A DNA stretch of 64,000 nucleotides from Ferruginibacter yonginensis (GCF_042651465.1 NZ_JBHSCZ010000001.1:1178001-1242000), one strand, 5' to 3'; shown: positions 26,640 to 35,601, counted from the stretch's first letter. Numbers and translations are program-made. The notes: generated from the sequence alone by a model not told the origin.

Positions 26640-27470
26640 TTATGCAATGGCATTTTTAGGAATCTCTAAAGTGATTTTGTAGTAGGTTTGACTAGCATCT
26701 AACTCAAACAAAATTTTACTACCCAACACTTTCATTCTACTAGCAATATTTTTTAAACCCAAGCCATTGCCTAAGTAGTTTAGTTTTTCATATTCAGCTT
26801 GTACCAAGCCTTTACCATCATGGTGTATTCTTATGTACACATTATTGTTGCTCACATTTTGGGTAAGATGAATGAAGCCGGCGTTGCTATGCTTTAATAT
26901 ATTATTGATCAGTTCCTGAACTACCCTAAATACCATCATTTCGCTTTCGGGCTTAAGGCGATCACGATAATCATGAAAACGAGCCGATGCTTTAATAACA
27001 CCACTACCATTAATTTTTTGAAATAAATCGCTAGTAGCACTTTCTAAACCAAAGTTTTTTAGCGTTGGAGGCATTAAGCTATGGCTTATATTTCTGATGA
27101 GCTGTATAGCATCGTCAATAATTTGTTTTGCACTAAAAATACTTTGTATTTGTTGTGCTTTATCTTGGTTTACTAGGTTATCATTTAAATACAACCTTAC
27201 AGTGGCTAAAAGCGGACCAGCATCATCATGCAAATCAGCAGCAATACGTTGGCGTTCTTCTTCTTGAAATCGTATACTTGCTTTTAAATAGATTTCTTGT
27301 TTTTCTTCTTCCAAGCGTTTCATTTCGTTATGATAACGAATAACTTTACGCTGGTGTATAGTAACAAAAATAATAATGACTATTGCTAAAATTAGCATAG
27401 CAGCTGAACCTATGAGCATGAGCTTGTTTCCAATAAGCGAATCAGACGCTTGCAATAAATACATATTCAT
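26640..27470 (-). CDS. Sensor histidine kinase, HisKA_3 (NarX-like) type
   Basis: 276-residue membrane kinase. One N-terminal transmembrane helix (about residues 17-38), a short coiled linker, then the dimerisation/phosphoacceptor segment ERQRIAADLHDDAGP with His81, and a HATPase domain with the N box VVQELINNILKHSNA and the G box NGLGLKNIASRMKVLG. It has essentially no extracellular sensor domain of its own. It starts at the base after the stop codon of the upstream 7-TM frame, so signal input may come from that protein. Confidence 0.9.
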   Translation of the reverse strand: MNMYLLQASDSLIGNKLMLIGSAAMLILAIVIIIFVTIHQRKVIRYHNEMKRLEEEKQEIYLKASIRFQEEERQRIAADLHDDAGPLLATVRLYLNDNLVNQDKAQQIQSIFSAKQIIDDAIQLIRNISHSLMPPTLKNFGLESATSDLFQKINGSGVIKASARFHDYRDRLKPESEMMVFRVVQELINNILKHSNAGFIHLTQNVSNNNVYIRIHHDGKGLVQAEYEKLNYLGNGLGLKNIASRMKVLGSKILFELDASQTYYKITLEIPKNAIA

Positions 27471-28199
27471 CTAAGCGTTGGTTGAGTAATTTTGGTAAAT
27501 ATTATCGTCTAAAGATATATTATCGGGCACTTTTAATTCGTTGGTTTCTTTATCAATGTACTCAGTTGCTAATAATGCAAATGAAATAATTAAATCTTTG
27601 ATAGTATTTACTACAAAGAATATTAATCGCATTTGAGTTAAAAATACTTTATCGGTATTATTGTTCACAAACAAAATATAAAAAAAGTTACCAGTGAAGT
27701 ACAAAAATAATCCAACACATATCCAAAATGATATAGATTGGTACAAAGGATAATCCGTAACAATCTTCATTTTTTCGTAGAAATAATATATAAGTAGAAA
27801 AATAAAAATGATAAATTCTAAGAGAAAATGATAGTTATTTTGAAAGAATATTATGTTTACAATAGTAAAAATTGTAAAAACAGGCACCAGGCATATAATT
27901 AACCTTTTAAGTATAGTGGAACGTAATAAATAATAAAAAAATGAAGAGAGGATTAAATATTCAAGAACAATGTATGAATTAAGTACATACGCCGTTAAAC
28001 CTGCTATTGAGTAATAACGAATAGTAATTAATAATGAAGCAGATATAAATAATAGGAGGGTGTAAATAAAAAAAGCCTTTAAGTATTTTGTGTTTATTTT
28101 CTTTGAAAAAAAAATACAAAATATTAAAGGTAGTAATTCTAATGAATAGATTATGTAAAATAGATTTTTCAGGTTTTGGTAGTTTAGGTTTTCCCAAAT
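27471..28199 (-). CDS. 7-TM membrane protein coupled to the histidine kinase (start codon unclear)
   Basis: Translating the minus strand shows an open frame of 242 codons from 28199 to 27471 with about seven hydrophobic helices, for example NLFYIIYSLELLPLIFCIFF, AFFIYTLLLFISASLLIT, SYIVLEYLILSSFFYYLL, IICLVPVFTIFTIVNIIFF and WICVGLFLYFTGNFFYILFV. The first standard start codon in frame is a GTG at 27887, which would cut off three helices. An ATG upstream (28211) is in frame but is followed two codons later by TAA (28202-28200). So it uses a rare start (ATT 28199, or CTG about 28172), or it carries a nonsense mutation. The kinase ATG follows its TAG directly. I do not recognise the family. Confidence 0.6.
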   Translation of the reverse strand: MWENLNYQNLKNLFYIIYSLELLPLIFCIFFSKKINTKYLKAFFIYTLLLFISASLLITIRYYSIAGLTAYVLNSYIVLEYLILSSFFYYLLRSTILKRLIICLVPVFTIFTIVNIIFFQNNYHFLLEFIIFIFLLIYYFYEKMKIVTDYPLYQSISFWICVGLFLYFTGNFFYILFVNNNTDKVFLTQMRLIFFVVNTIKDLIISFALLATEYIDKETNELKVPDNISLDDNIYQNYSTNA

Positions 28200-28215
28200 T
28201 TAACCAAACATTCAC

Positions 28216-28666
28216 TATTTACAAAAAAATTCTATCCAAAGATTAAATCAAATACTAATTCTGATAAAGCGATTAACATTTTTTTAAGTTTTTTGTGGTT
28301 TAGTGAATTTTAAATTCTGATGTAAACTTGCAACTTTACGTACTATTACGCAACAGGGTGTGTAGAAATACGTATTTGAACAAAACCTACAAAAGCCTTT
28401 ACCAATAAGCATTTGAGTATATTTTTCACAATTTACAAAACCAATAAAAAGGTAAAAACACATACTCAAAACAGTAAATTTACTATTCAAATATACGTAA
28501 TATTACTTCGTGTTTTACCATAATTTTCTGTAACTTTCAGTTTTACAACAAAAGTTATTAACAGGGTGTTTGTAATAGTTTCGTAATAAAAAAAATATGC
28601 CCAATAAAAATTCGTTAAAACCGTATATATTTACTATTCTTTTAACAATATCTGTTTGATAAACAA
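28216..28666. other. Intergenic region with paired direct repeats
   Basis: 451 bp between the divergent sensor operon and the response-regulator pair. No convincing gene is present; a 68-codon minus-strand frame lacks family features. Two direct repeats stand out: TACGTA(C/A)TATTAC at 28337-28349 and 28494-28506 (12 of 13 identical), and AACAGGGTGT at 28352-28361 and 28560-28569. They could be regulator binding sites. Confidence 0.5.
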
Positions 28667-29332
28667 ATGGCGAACGCTAACCAAATCAAAATAGCCATAG
28701 CTGACGATCACAAAATTTTTCGTGACGGCATAAAAATGGCGCTATCTGATAAAGAAAATCTTAAAATACTTTGGGAAGCTGAAGACGGTAAGGATATGAT
28801 GCATAAAATATCTATCAAAATGCCGCAAGTATTACTCATGGATATTAGGATGCCAGAAATTGATGGCATAAATGCCATTCAAATTTTACGTAAAGAATAC
28901 GAATCAATAAAAATCATCGTTTTAACTATGTACGATGATCAGCAGATGATCAGTAAAATGATGGAAATGGGTGCCAATGCCTATTTAACCAAAACCACCG
29001 ATCCAGAAGAAATTTATGAAGCCATACTCACCTGTATGAATGATGATTATTATTTTAATGATTTGGTGAATAAGGCTGTTATGGGGAAATTAATGCAAAA
29101 AAAGAATGTGCGCCAACATTATGCCGACAGTTTGCCCATTACATTTAATGAAAAAGAAATCAAAATTTTACAACTTTTAGCAGAAGATAAAACAACAGAA
29201 GAAATTTCAAAAATTATTTTCTTGAGCCCTCGAACAATAGAAACCATTCGCCAAAATATGAAATCGAAAGTGAATGCAAAAACAATCGGCGGTTTAATTA
29301 TGTATGCTATGAGAAATAAAATAATAGAATAA
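28667..29332 (+). CDS. NarL-type response regulator (orphan, first of a pair)
   Basis: 221-residue regulator with a receiver domain (acidic pair ADDHK, phospho-acceptor Asp59 in VLLMDIRMPEIDG, Thr in IVLTMYDDQ, Lys in YLTKTTD) and a C-terminal LuxR-type helix-turn-helix (FNEKEIKILQLLAEDKTTEE, LSPRTIETIRQNMKSK). No kinase gene is on the same strand. It is paralogous to the next gene and to the regulator at 25937-26590, so all three may be served by the one kinase nearby. Confidence 0.9.
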   Translation: MANANQIKIAIADDHKIFRDGIKMALSDKENLKILWEAEDGKDMMHKISIKMPQVLLMDIRMPEIDGINAIQILRKEYESIKIIVLTMYDDQQMISKMMEMGANAYLTKTTDPEEIYEAILTCMNDDYYFNDLVNKAVMGKLMQKKNVRQHYADSLPITFNEKEIKILQLLAEDKTTEEISKIIFLSPRTIETIRQNMKSKVNAKTIGGLIMYAMRNKIIE

Positions 29333-29382
29333 TAAAATTGAAACAAGTGTATGTGTTTCAAAATAACCATCAAAATAATAAC

Positions 29383-30057
29383 ATGAATCAAGAAAAACAG
29401 CCTATAAAAGTGATCATTGCAGATGATCATGTATTGTACAGAGCTGGTGTGAAAACCGCATTAAGTCAAAAAAAAGATATTGAAATTATTGCTGAAGCTG
29501 ATAATGGTATGCACCTCATTAACGTACTAAAAACAATGAGTGCAGATGTTATTTTGCTCGACATTCAAATGCCTGTTATGGATGGCATACAAACTTTACC
29601 TGAAATAAGAAAAGTTTGTCCGCAAGCAAAAGTGATCATGCTAACTATGATGGACGATCATAGTATGATCACCAAACTAATGGAGATCGGCGCAAATTCT
29701 TACTTATCAAAAACAAGTGATAGTGAAGTTATTTACGAAGCGATTATTACTTGCCATAACGATGAGTATTATTTTAATTCGCTCACCAACCAAGCTTTAC
29801 TTACTAATTTAAAGCAACGTAATGTGCAAATGCCACAACAAATGGTTACACCTGAGGCTCAACTCAACGAAAAAGAAACGACCATTTTACGTTTAATGTG
29901 TGAAGAAAAAAGTACTAAAGAAATTGCTGATATTGTTGATTTAAGTCCACGTACAGTAGAAGCTTTAAGAGATAAGTTAAAAGTAAAGACAGGTGCTAAA
30001 AGCACTGCTGGCCTTATTTTATATGCTGTAAAGCATAAAATAATTGAAGAAATGTAA
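29383..30057 (+). CDS. NarL-type response regulator (orphan, second of a pair)
   Basis: 224-residue regulator starting at the ATG 29383 (MNQEKQPIKVIIADDH); the frame also runs back to a TTG at 29338, but those residues lie outside the receiver fold. Phospho-acceptor Asp60 is in VILLDIQMPVMDG, with Thr in IMLTMMDDHS and Lys in YLSKTSD, then the helix-turn-helix LNEKETTILRLMCEEKSTKE and LSPRTVEALRDKLK. It lies 50 bp after its paralogue and is probably co-transcribed, ending in a strong terminator. Confidence 0.9.
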   Translation: MNQEKQPIKVIIADDHVLYRAGVKTALSQKKDIEIIAEADNGMHLINVLKTMSADVILLDIQMPVMDGIQTLPEIRKVCPQAKVIMLTMMDDHSMITKLMEIGANSYLSKTSDSEVIYEAIITCHNDEYYFNSLTNQALLTNLKQRNVQMPQQMVTPEAQLNEKETTILRLMCEEKSTKEIADIVDLSPRTVEALRDKLKVKTGAKSTAGLILYAVKHKIIEEM

Positions 30058-30083
30058 AAGTGTTAATCATTTAATATTGAAAT

Positions 30084-30120
30084 AAAAAATCTTCCTCCAC
30101 GGAAGATTTTTTATTTTTAT
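30084..30120 (+). terminator. Rho-independent terminator after the response-regulator pair
   Basis: A 12-bp stem (AAAAAATCTTCC / GGAAGATTTTTT) with a five-base loop, followed by T-rich sequence. Confidence 0.8.
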
Positions 30121-30124
30121 ACCT

Positions 30125-30973
30125 ATGCCTTACATCAATTACAATGGAAAAATATTTGAAGATGATACAGCTATTATAAAAGCCAATAACCGTGGTTTAC
30201 GCTATGGCGACGGTATTTTTGAAACCATCAAATTAAAAAACAATCAATTAATATTAGCTGATGAACATTTTGCTCGTTTATGGAAAGGTATGCAAGCCCT
30301 ACAATTCGAAATCCCCAAATTACTGCGTCCAGAATCATTAAATGATCAAATAATTCAATTAGCTAAAAAAAATAAATTAACAAACGCAAGAGTTAGACTC
30401 ACCATTTTTAGAGGCGAAGGCGGCATATACGATGCAAAAAATAACACACCACAATACATCATTGAAGCCATTGCACTACCAGAAAGTGGGGATGTGTTAA
30501 ACATGAACGGCTTACAACTCACCATATTTAAAGATGCTAAAAAGTCAATAGATGCATTTAGTAATTTAAAAACAAATAATTATTTGCCTTACTTTATGGG
30601 TGCCATGTTTGCTAAAAAAAATCACTGTAATGATGCCCTCATTGTAAATTGTAACGAGGCTGTTTGCGATAGTACTATTGCGAATATTTTCATCATAAAA
30701 AACAACTGCATTTACACCCCATCGCTCAAGCAAGGCTGTGTAGCAGGCGTAATGCGTAAATGGCTCATTAGTACCTTAAAAGCATTATCATATAAAATTG
30801 AAGAAACTTGTGTAACCATAGAAGATGTATTGAATGCAGATGAAGTTTTTTTATGTAATTCTATTTATAATATTAGATGGGTAGCAAGTGTAAATGAAAA
30901 AAATTATAGTTCAAATACCATACAATCAATCGTACTTACACTCATAAATAAATATCCTGGCATATATTGCTAA
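30125..30973 (+). CDS. Aminotransferase class IV (PabC/IlvE-like)
   Basis: 282-residue PLP enzyme of the fold-type IV group. The N-terminus shows NRGLRYGDGIFETIK (phosphate- and substrate-loop region), the PLP Schiff-base lysine is probably Lys149 in FSNLKTNNYLPYF, and the cofactor Glu region is DALIVNCNEAVCDSTIANIF. The length and the R-Y-G-D-G-I-F-E-T motif fit 4-amino-4-deoxychorismate lyase better than branched-chain aminotransferase, but the two cannot be separated with certainty. pabB is not adjacent. Confidence 0.82.
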   Translation: MPYINYNGKIFEDDTAIIKANNRGLRYGDGIFETIKLKNNQLILADEHFARLWKGMQALQFEIPKLLRPESLNDQIIQLAKKNKLTNARVRLTIFRGEGGIYDAKNNTPQYIIEAIALPESGDVLNMNGLQLTIFKDAKKSIDAFSNLKTNNYLPYFMGAMFAKKNHCNDALIVNCNEAVCDSTIANIFIIKNNCIYTPSLKQGCVAGVMRKWLISTLKALSYKIEETCVTIEDVLNADEVFLCNSIYNIRWVASVNEKNYSSNTIQSIVLTLINKYPGIYC

Positions 30974-30994
30974 ATAAAAAATAATCTTTAGAAA

Positions 30995-32305
30995 ATGAAG
31001 CAGCAAGTAACCATATGTTGGTTTAGAAGAGATTTAAGATTAACCGACAATGCAGCCCTTTATTATGCATTAAAAAATCATAAAAATGTATTACCCATTT
31101 TTATTTTTGATACCAATATTTTAGATAAACTTTCTGATAAGAAAGATGCTAGGGTACAGTTTATTTATGATACTATTACTAACATTCAACAACAACTAAA
31201 AGCTACAAAAAGTAGTTTACATGTGTTGTATACTACACCACAAAAGGCATTTAACGAACTATTACATACCTATCAAATTGATGCTGTATACACCAACCAC
31301 GATTATGAAAAGTATGGCATTGAAAGAGATGCAGCTATCAATAATTTACTAAAGCAACACAACATACCTTTTCATACCTATAAAGATCAAGTAATTTTTG
31401 AAAAAGATGAAGTAGTAAAAGATGAAGGCAAACCATATACTGTATTTACACCTTACAGTAAAAAATGGAAAGCTACCCTAACCAGTTATCAATTTAAACC
31501 TTACCCTAACGAAAAATATTTTTCAAACTTTTTAAAAATCAACCCAATAGATGTACCTACACTACACGACATGGGTTTTGAAAAATCAACCATCAACTAC
31601 CCTCCCACCGAAGTGGCTGATACTTTAATAAAACATTATCAAATCCAACGTGATTTTCCGGCAGTAGCAGGTACTTCTCATTTGGGCATTCATTTACGTT
31701 TTGGCACCATCAGTATTAGGCAGTTAGCGGCACATGCTCAATCGCTATCAGAAACCTTTTTAAACGAATTAATTTGGAGAGATTTTTATCATATGATTAC
31801 ATGGCATTTCCCATACATCAACGAAGGAAAGGCTTTTAAACCTGCATACGACAAAATTCAATGGAGCAATAACATGAATGATTTTGAAAAATGGTGTGCC
31901 GGACAAACAGGATACCCCATTGTTGATGCTGGTATGAGAGAATTAAACAGCACTGGTTTTATGCACAATAGGGTACGCATGATAACAGCTTCTTTCTTAT
32001 GTAAACACCTACTTATTGATTGGCGTTTGGGTGAAGCTTATTTTGCCAGTAAACTACTCGATTTTGATTTTGCTGCAAACAATGGTGGTTGGCAATGGGC
32101 TGCTGGTAGCGGTTGCGATGCTGCCCCATATTTTAGAATTTTTAACCCTTACTTACAAACTAAAAAGTTTGATGCTGATTTAAAATACATACGCAAATGG
32201 GTGCCAGAGTTTGAAGGCTTTAATTATGTACCACCTATTGTTGAACATACGTTTGCAAGGGATAGGTGCTTAGCAACCTACAAGGCAGCTCTTGGTAATA
32301 CCTAA
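30995..32305 (+). CDS. phr: Deoxyribodipyrimidine photolyase
   Basis: 436-residue class I photolyase/cryptochrome-family protein repairing UV-induced pyrimidine dimers with light. The N-terminal alpha/beta antenna domain begins ITICWFRRDLRLTDNAAL-like; the FAD-binding domain has GTSHLGIHLRFGTISIRQL, FLNELIWRDFYHMITWHFP, and near the end the DNA/FAD motif YPIVDAGMRELNSTGFMHNR plus LLDFDFAANNGGWQWAAGSG. The spacing and conserved Trp residues favour a CPD photolyase. Its 3' end overlaps mqnD by 4 bp. Confidence 0.93.
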   Translation: MKQQVTICWFRRDLRLTDNAALYYALKNHKNVLPIFIFDTNILDKLSDKKDARVQFIYDTITNIQQQLKATKSSLHVLYTTPQKAFNELLHTYQIDAVYTNHDYEKYGIERDAAINNLLKQHNIPFHTYKDQVIFEKDEVVKDEGKPYTVFTPYSKKWKATLTSYQFKPYPNEKYFSNFLKINPIDVPTLHDMGFEKSTINYPPTEVADTLIKHYQIQRDFPAVAGTSHLGIHLRFGTISIRQLAAHAQSLSETFLNELIWRDFYHMITWHFPYINEGKAFKPAYDKIQWSNNMNDFEKWCAGQTGYPIVDAGMRELNSTGFMHNRVRMITASFLCKHLLIDWRLGEAYFASKLLDFDFAANNGGWQWAAGSGCDAAPYFRIFNPYLQTKKFDADLKYIRKWVPEFEGFNYVPPIVEHTFARDRCLATYKAALGNT

Positions 32306-33147
32306 GGTAACGGTACCATAAAATCTGTTGTTAATAAAGCAGTTGTTGGTTTGAGTTGATGGTATACTTCCATCAACTTTTTTATGGCGGCTACACCTCC
32401 TGTACCGAGGTTAATGGAGTATTTATTCACATACAAATCAATATGGCTTCGCATTACATCTTCACTCATTTCTTGTGCATGCAACCTTATATAATCATTT
32501 AATGCAGGGTATTTTGAAAAAGCATATTCAATACTTTGCTTTATTAAAAAATCAATTTTTTGTTGTAGTGCAGGTGCTACAGTTTTCTTAATTACGATAC
32601 CCCCTAATGGTATAGGCTGTTGCGTAACCTTTTCCCAATAATCGCCCAAATCAGTTATTTTATATAACCCTTTGGCTGCATAGGTAAACCTATTTTCATG
32701 TATAATTACCCCCAACCCTTTACCATCTAAAACAAACTGCTCAATTTCATCATACCGTAAAAACACTTTATTGGTAGCATGAGGGTATGCCAATGAAAAG
32801 AGTAAATGTGCCGTTGTATTTTCACCAGGCACGGCTATTAAAGCATTGTTTATAGCAGCTTCATCCATGGCGTTTTTTGATATCAACAATGGTCCAACAC
32901 CGCTACCTAATGCACTCCCACTATTTAATAAGTTGTAATGTTGCAACACTAATGGCAACACTCCATAACTCAACTTAGTCACCATCAATTTTCCCTCAAT
33001 AGCCCATTGGTTAAGGGTTTGTACATCTTCTAACACAGGTTCAAATTGTAAATTACCTGTATTAATTTTTTGGTTTACCAATGCATCAAAAATAAAAGTA
33101 TCATTGGGGCATGGTGAAAAACCAATAGGTATTATTTGTGCATTCAT
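32302..33147 (-). CDS. mqnD: 1,4-dihydroxy-6-naphthoate synthase
   Basis: MqnD acts late in the futalosine route to menaquinone, converting cyclic dehypoxanthinyl futalosine to 1,4-dihydroxy-6-naphthoate. The product is 281 residues with the diagnostic IGFSPCPNDTFIFDAL at the N-terminus and a periplasmic-binding-protein-like fold. The ATG at 33147 overlaps the mqnB stop codon (ATGA), indicating translational coupling. The longer frame to 33225 would lie inside mqnB. It is a strong sign of respiration with menaquinone made by the alternative pathway. Confidence 0.93.
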   Translation of the reverse strand: MNAQIIPIGFSPCPNDTFIFDALVNQKINTGNLQFEPVLEDVQTLNQWAIEGKLMVTKLSYGVLPLVLQHYNLLNSGSALGSGVGPLLISKNAMDEAAINNALIAVPGENTTAHLLFSLAYPHATNKVFLRYDEIEQFVLDGKGLGVIIHENRFTYAAKGLYKITDLGDYWEKVTQQPIPLGGIVIKKTVAPALQQKIDFLIKQSIEYAFSKYPALNDYIRLHAQEMSEDVMRSHIDLYVNKYSINLGTGGVAAIKKLMEVYHQLKPTTALLTTDFMVPLP

Positions 33148-33776
33148 AATGGAGTACTTTGTAATTGAGTAATAATTTGTTGCAGATGATGATTGAGTGA
33201 AGTAATAGATTCTTTTATTTTCCAATTCGTTTTTACTCGTTCGCCCACATAATTACTAATACTTCTCAACTGTAAAAAAGGTATTTGTTGTTGCAAACAA
33301 ACGTAATGAAATGCGGCACCTTCCATTGTTTCAATATCAGCATCAAACTTCTTTAAAAATAAATTGGTTTGGGTAATTTGGTCAGATACTGTATTCACCG
33401 TAATGGCATTTACCCAAGGCAAGTTTACATCAATATTATAGTGATTATGCAACCATCCATTTTTGTAAGGCTGTTCATCTGCTGCAATGAAGCCTTTTTC
33501 GAAAAGCGTAAAAAATTGGTCACGTTCATATATACCCAAATCTGCAAAAACATCGTTTTTTACAAGTACTGTATCACCTAAAGCTATACTATTTTTAAAG
33601 GTACCAGCAATGCCAGCTTGTATAACCATATTGTATTGCTGGGTTAGCAAGTGTTGGGTTAACTTGTACATACAAGCTGGTGCCCCAACACCTGTTATCA
33701 GTACTTCTACATTATTTTGTTGCGCTATAAAAGGTGCAATTTCCATTGCTGTTGCAGCTACGACCAATATTTTCAT
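33144..33776 (-). CDS. mqnB: Futalosine hydrolase
   Basis: 210-residue nucleoside-phosphorylase-fold hydrolase that removes hypoxanthine from futalosine in menaquinone synthesis. Family landmarks are ILVVAATAMEIAPF, QAGIAGTFKNSIALGDTV, VFADLGIYE and METMEGAAFHYVC-like DIETMEGAAFHYVC. It is coupled to mqnD by a 4-bp overlap. mqnA and mqnC are elsewhere. Confidence 0.92.
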   Translation of the reverse strand: MKILVVAATAMEIAPFIAQQNNVEVLITGVGAPACMYKLTQHLLTQQYNMVIQAGIAGTFKNSIALGDTVLVKNDVFADLGIYERDQFFTLFEKGFIAADEQPYKNGWLHNHYNIDVNLPWVNAITVNTVSDQITQTNLFLKKFDADIETMEGAAFHYVCLQQQIPFLQLRSISNYVGERVKTNWKIKESITSLNHHLQQIITQLQSTPL

Positions 33777-33916
33777 TTACAGAAATTTTAATAACCAAAA
33801 AACAATTTTTAATATTGAAAACCATATTAAAATATCACCAATATTATCATCACTACTTTGTAAATTCAAAAGGCAAAGTTAGTTGCATCTGTTTTTAAAT
33901 TGTTGTTAATAGCTGC

Positions 33917-33924
33917 TAACTTTG
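33917..33924 (+). promoter_or_regulatory. Bacteroidetes-type -7 promoter element
   Basis: TAACTTTG matches TAnnTTTG exactly and lies 22 bp before the ATG of the first 6-PTPS gene. It supports the start at 33946 over the upstream in-frame TTG at 33922, which falls inside the element. No clear TTTG was found at the usual -33 distance. Confidence 0.55.
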
Positions 33925-33945
33925 CAAATTAATATTGAAGGAACA

Positions 33946-34356
33946 ATGGTGTACATTACTAGAATTGAACATTTTAACGCAGCACATAAACTCTTTAACC
34001 CTAATTGGAGTAAAGAGCAAAATGAAGCGGTATTTGGTAAATGTGCCAATGAAAACTGGCATGGGCATAATTTTAATTTACACGTTACCTTAAAAGGTGA
34101 ACCTGATGCCGATACTGGTTTTGTGTTTGATGCCAAAAAATTAAGCAGTATTATAAAAGAACATGTAATTGATGTAGTTGATCATAAAAACCTCAATATT
34201 GATGTTCCTTTTATGAAAGATAAAATTTGTTCTATCGAAAATTTAATTATCGGTATTTGGAACCAATTAGCCCCACACTTGCCTGCCACTGCTACTTTAC
34301 ATGCCCTAAAACTGTACGAAACAGACCGCATTTTTGTAGAATATTTTGGTGAATAA
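33946..34356 (+). CDS. 6-carboxytetrahydropterin synthase / 6-pyruvoyl-tetrahydropterin synthase family, paralogue 1
   Basis: 136-residue T-fold enzyme acting on dihydroneopterin triphosphate. Zinc-ligand histidines are in EHFNAAHKL and NWHGHNF, the catalytic Cys is in FGKCANE, and the Asp-His pair is in VVDHKNLN. Glu near the C-terminus (KLYETDRIFVEYF) anchors the pterin. QueD function in queuosine synthesis is most likely by family. A second paralogue follows 79 bp downstream, and folE, which makes the substrate, follows that. Confidence 0.87.
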   Translation: MVYITRIEHFNAAHKLFNPNWSKEQNEAVFGKCANENWHGHNFNLHVTLKGEPDADTGFVFDAKKLSSIIKEHVIDVVDHKNLNIDVPFMKDKICSIENLIIGIWNQLAPHLPATATLHALKLYETDRIFVEYFGE

Positions 34357-34435
34357 TCAAATTTAAATTTTCTATATAAATCATATTTACTAATTTTACT
34401 AACGAACGTTAGTTAAAACAACAACAACACCAAAT

Positions 34436-34852
34436 TTGAACAATAAAGTAGCCGTTTTTAGAAAAGAGCATTTTAATGCTGCTCATAGATTGCATAACCC
34501 TTTGTGGGACGATGCCAAAAACACCCAAATTTTTGGAAAATGTAACAATCCGCACTATCATGGCCATAATTACGATTTAATTGTAAGGGTTACCGGTGTA
34601 CCGCAAGCTGAAACAGGTTATGTGATGGATACCAAAATATTAAGCGATATTATTAAGGACAATGTTATAGACAAGTTTGATCATAAAAACCTTAATGAAG
34701 ACTGTACCGAGTTTACAAACATTAACCCAACAGCAGAAAATATAGTTATTGTTATATACAATATTTTACGCCCATTAATTAATGCGGAACTTGATTTACA
34801 CCTCAGATTATACGAAACAGAACGCAACTTTGTTGAATACCCAGTTGCATAA
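34436..34852 (+). CDS. 6-carboxytetrahydropterin synthase family, paralogue 2
   Basis: 138 residues, clearly paralogous to the preceding gene and with every catalytic residue kept: HFNAAHRL, FGKCNN, HYHGHNY, KFDHKNLN and the C-terminal YETERNFVEY. There is no ATG at the 5' end; a TTG at 34436 gives an N-terminus in register with the paralogue and is the likely start. It is 20 bp upstream of folE, so it is probably co-transcribed. One paralogue may serve queuosine, the other a different pterin; the sequence does not tell which. Confidence 0.86.
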   Translation: MNNKVAVFRKEHFNAAHRLHNPLWDDAKNTQIFGKCNNPHYHGHNYDLIVRVTGVPQAETGYVMDTKILSDIIKDNVIDKFDHKNLNEDCTEFTNINPTAENIVIVIYNILRPLINAELDLHLRLYETERNFVEYPVA

Positions 34853-34872
34853 TTAATAAAGAAAAATACACA

Positions 34873-35469
34873 ATGGCATATAAAAAAGTAGAGAGCTACG
34901 ATCAAAACATTACAGATGCTCTCATAAAAAATTATAAAGACAATATCACATTATTAGGAGAAGATGCTGAGAGAGAAGGCCTCATTAAAACGCCTGAACG
35001 TATTGCAAAAGCAATGCAGTTTATTACCCAGGGTTATACGCAAGATGCCAAAGCCATTTTAGATTCTGCTAAGTTTCATGAAGATGTGAGTGAAATGGTG
35101 ATTGTAAAAGATATTGAATTGTACAGTATGTGTGAACACCACATGTTACCATTTTACGGAAAGGCACACGTAGCATACATACCTAACGGCTATATAACAG
35201 GGTTAAGTAAAATCGCTAGAGTGGTTGATGTATATGCCCGTCGTTTACAAGTACAAGAGCGTTTAACACACCAAATTTTAGACGCTATTAAAGATTCATT
35301 AAACCCATTGGGCGTAGCAGTTGTTGTAGAGGCTTCACATTTATGTATGATGATGAGAGGCGTAGGTAAACAAAATTCTGTTACCACTACATCAGCCTTT
35401 TATGGACAGTTTGAACAACATCAAACCCGTAGTGAATTTATGAAATTGGTAACGGCCAAATTGCATTAA
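34873..35469 (+). CDS. folE: GTP cyclohydrolase I
   Basis: FolE opens GTP to dihydroneopterin triphosphate, the first step of folate and queuosine precursor synthesis. The 198-residue protein has zinc ligands in YSMCEHHMLPFYG and in ASHLCMMMRGVGK, and the family signature LSKIARVVDVYARRLQVQERLT. Its placement behind two enzymes that use its product is a functional cluster. Confidence 0.95.
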   Translation: MAYKKVESYDQNITDALIKNYKDNITLLGEDAEREGLIKTPERIAKAMQFITQGYTQDAKAILDSAKFHEDVSEMVIVKDIELYSMCEHHMLPFYGKAHVAYIPNGYITGLSKIARVVDVYARRLQVQERLTHQILDAIKDSLNPLGVAVVVEASHLCMMMRGVGKQNSVTTTSAFYGQFEQHQTRSEFMKLVTAKLH

Positions 35470-35488
35470 TAAATTCAACTAAATATAT

Positions 35489-35525
35489 AAAAAAGCGATA
35501 CCAATTTTTAAGGTATCGCTTTTTT
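35489..35525 (+). terminator. Rho-independent terminator after folE
   Basis: Stem AAAAGCGATACC / GGTATCGCTTTT with a short A/T loop and a T run. Confidence 0.8.
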
Positions 35526-35601
35526 CGTTTAAGCAACCTTTCAAAAATCAAATTTTACCTATATTTTTGAACCTTACTACTCACCAAAATTAAAATCATA
35601 C

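Noticed and set aside
27979..28215. A 78-codon minus-strand frame starting at GTG 28215
   Set aside because: It overlaps the 7-TM frame in another phase, and its residues show no membrane or family pattern, while the other frame continues hydrophobic helices right up to the kinase.
28284..28490. A 68-codon frame in the regulator intergenic region
   Set aside because: No family features, odd composition, and it crosses both direct-repeat regions; likely chance in AT-rich DNA.
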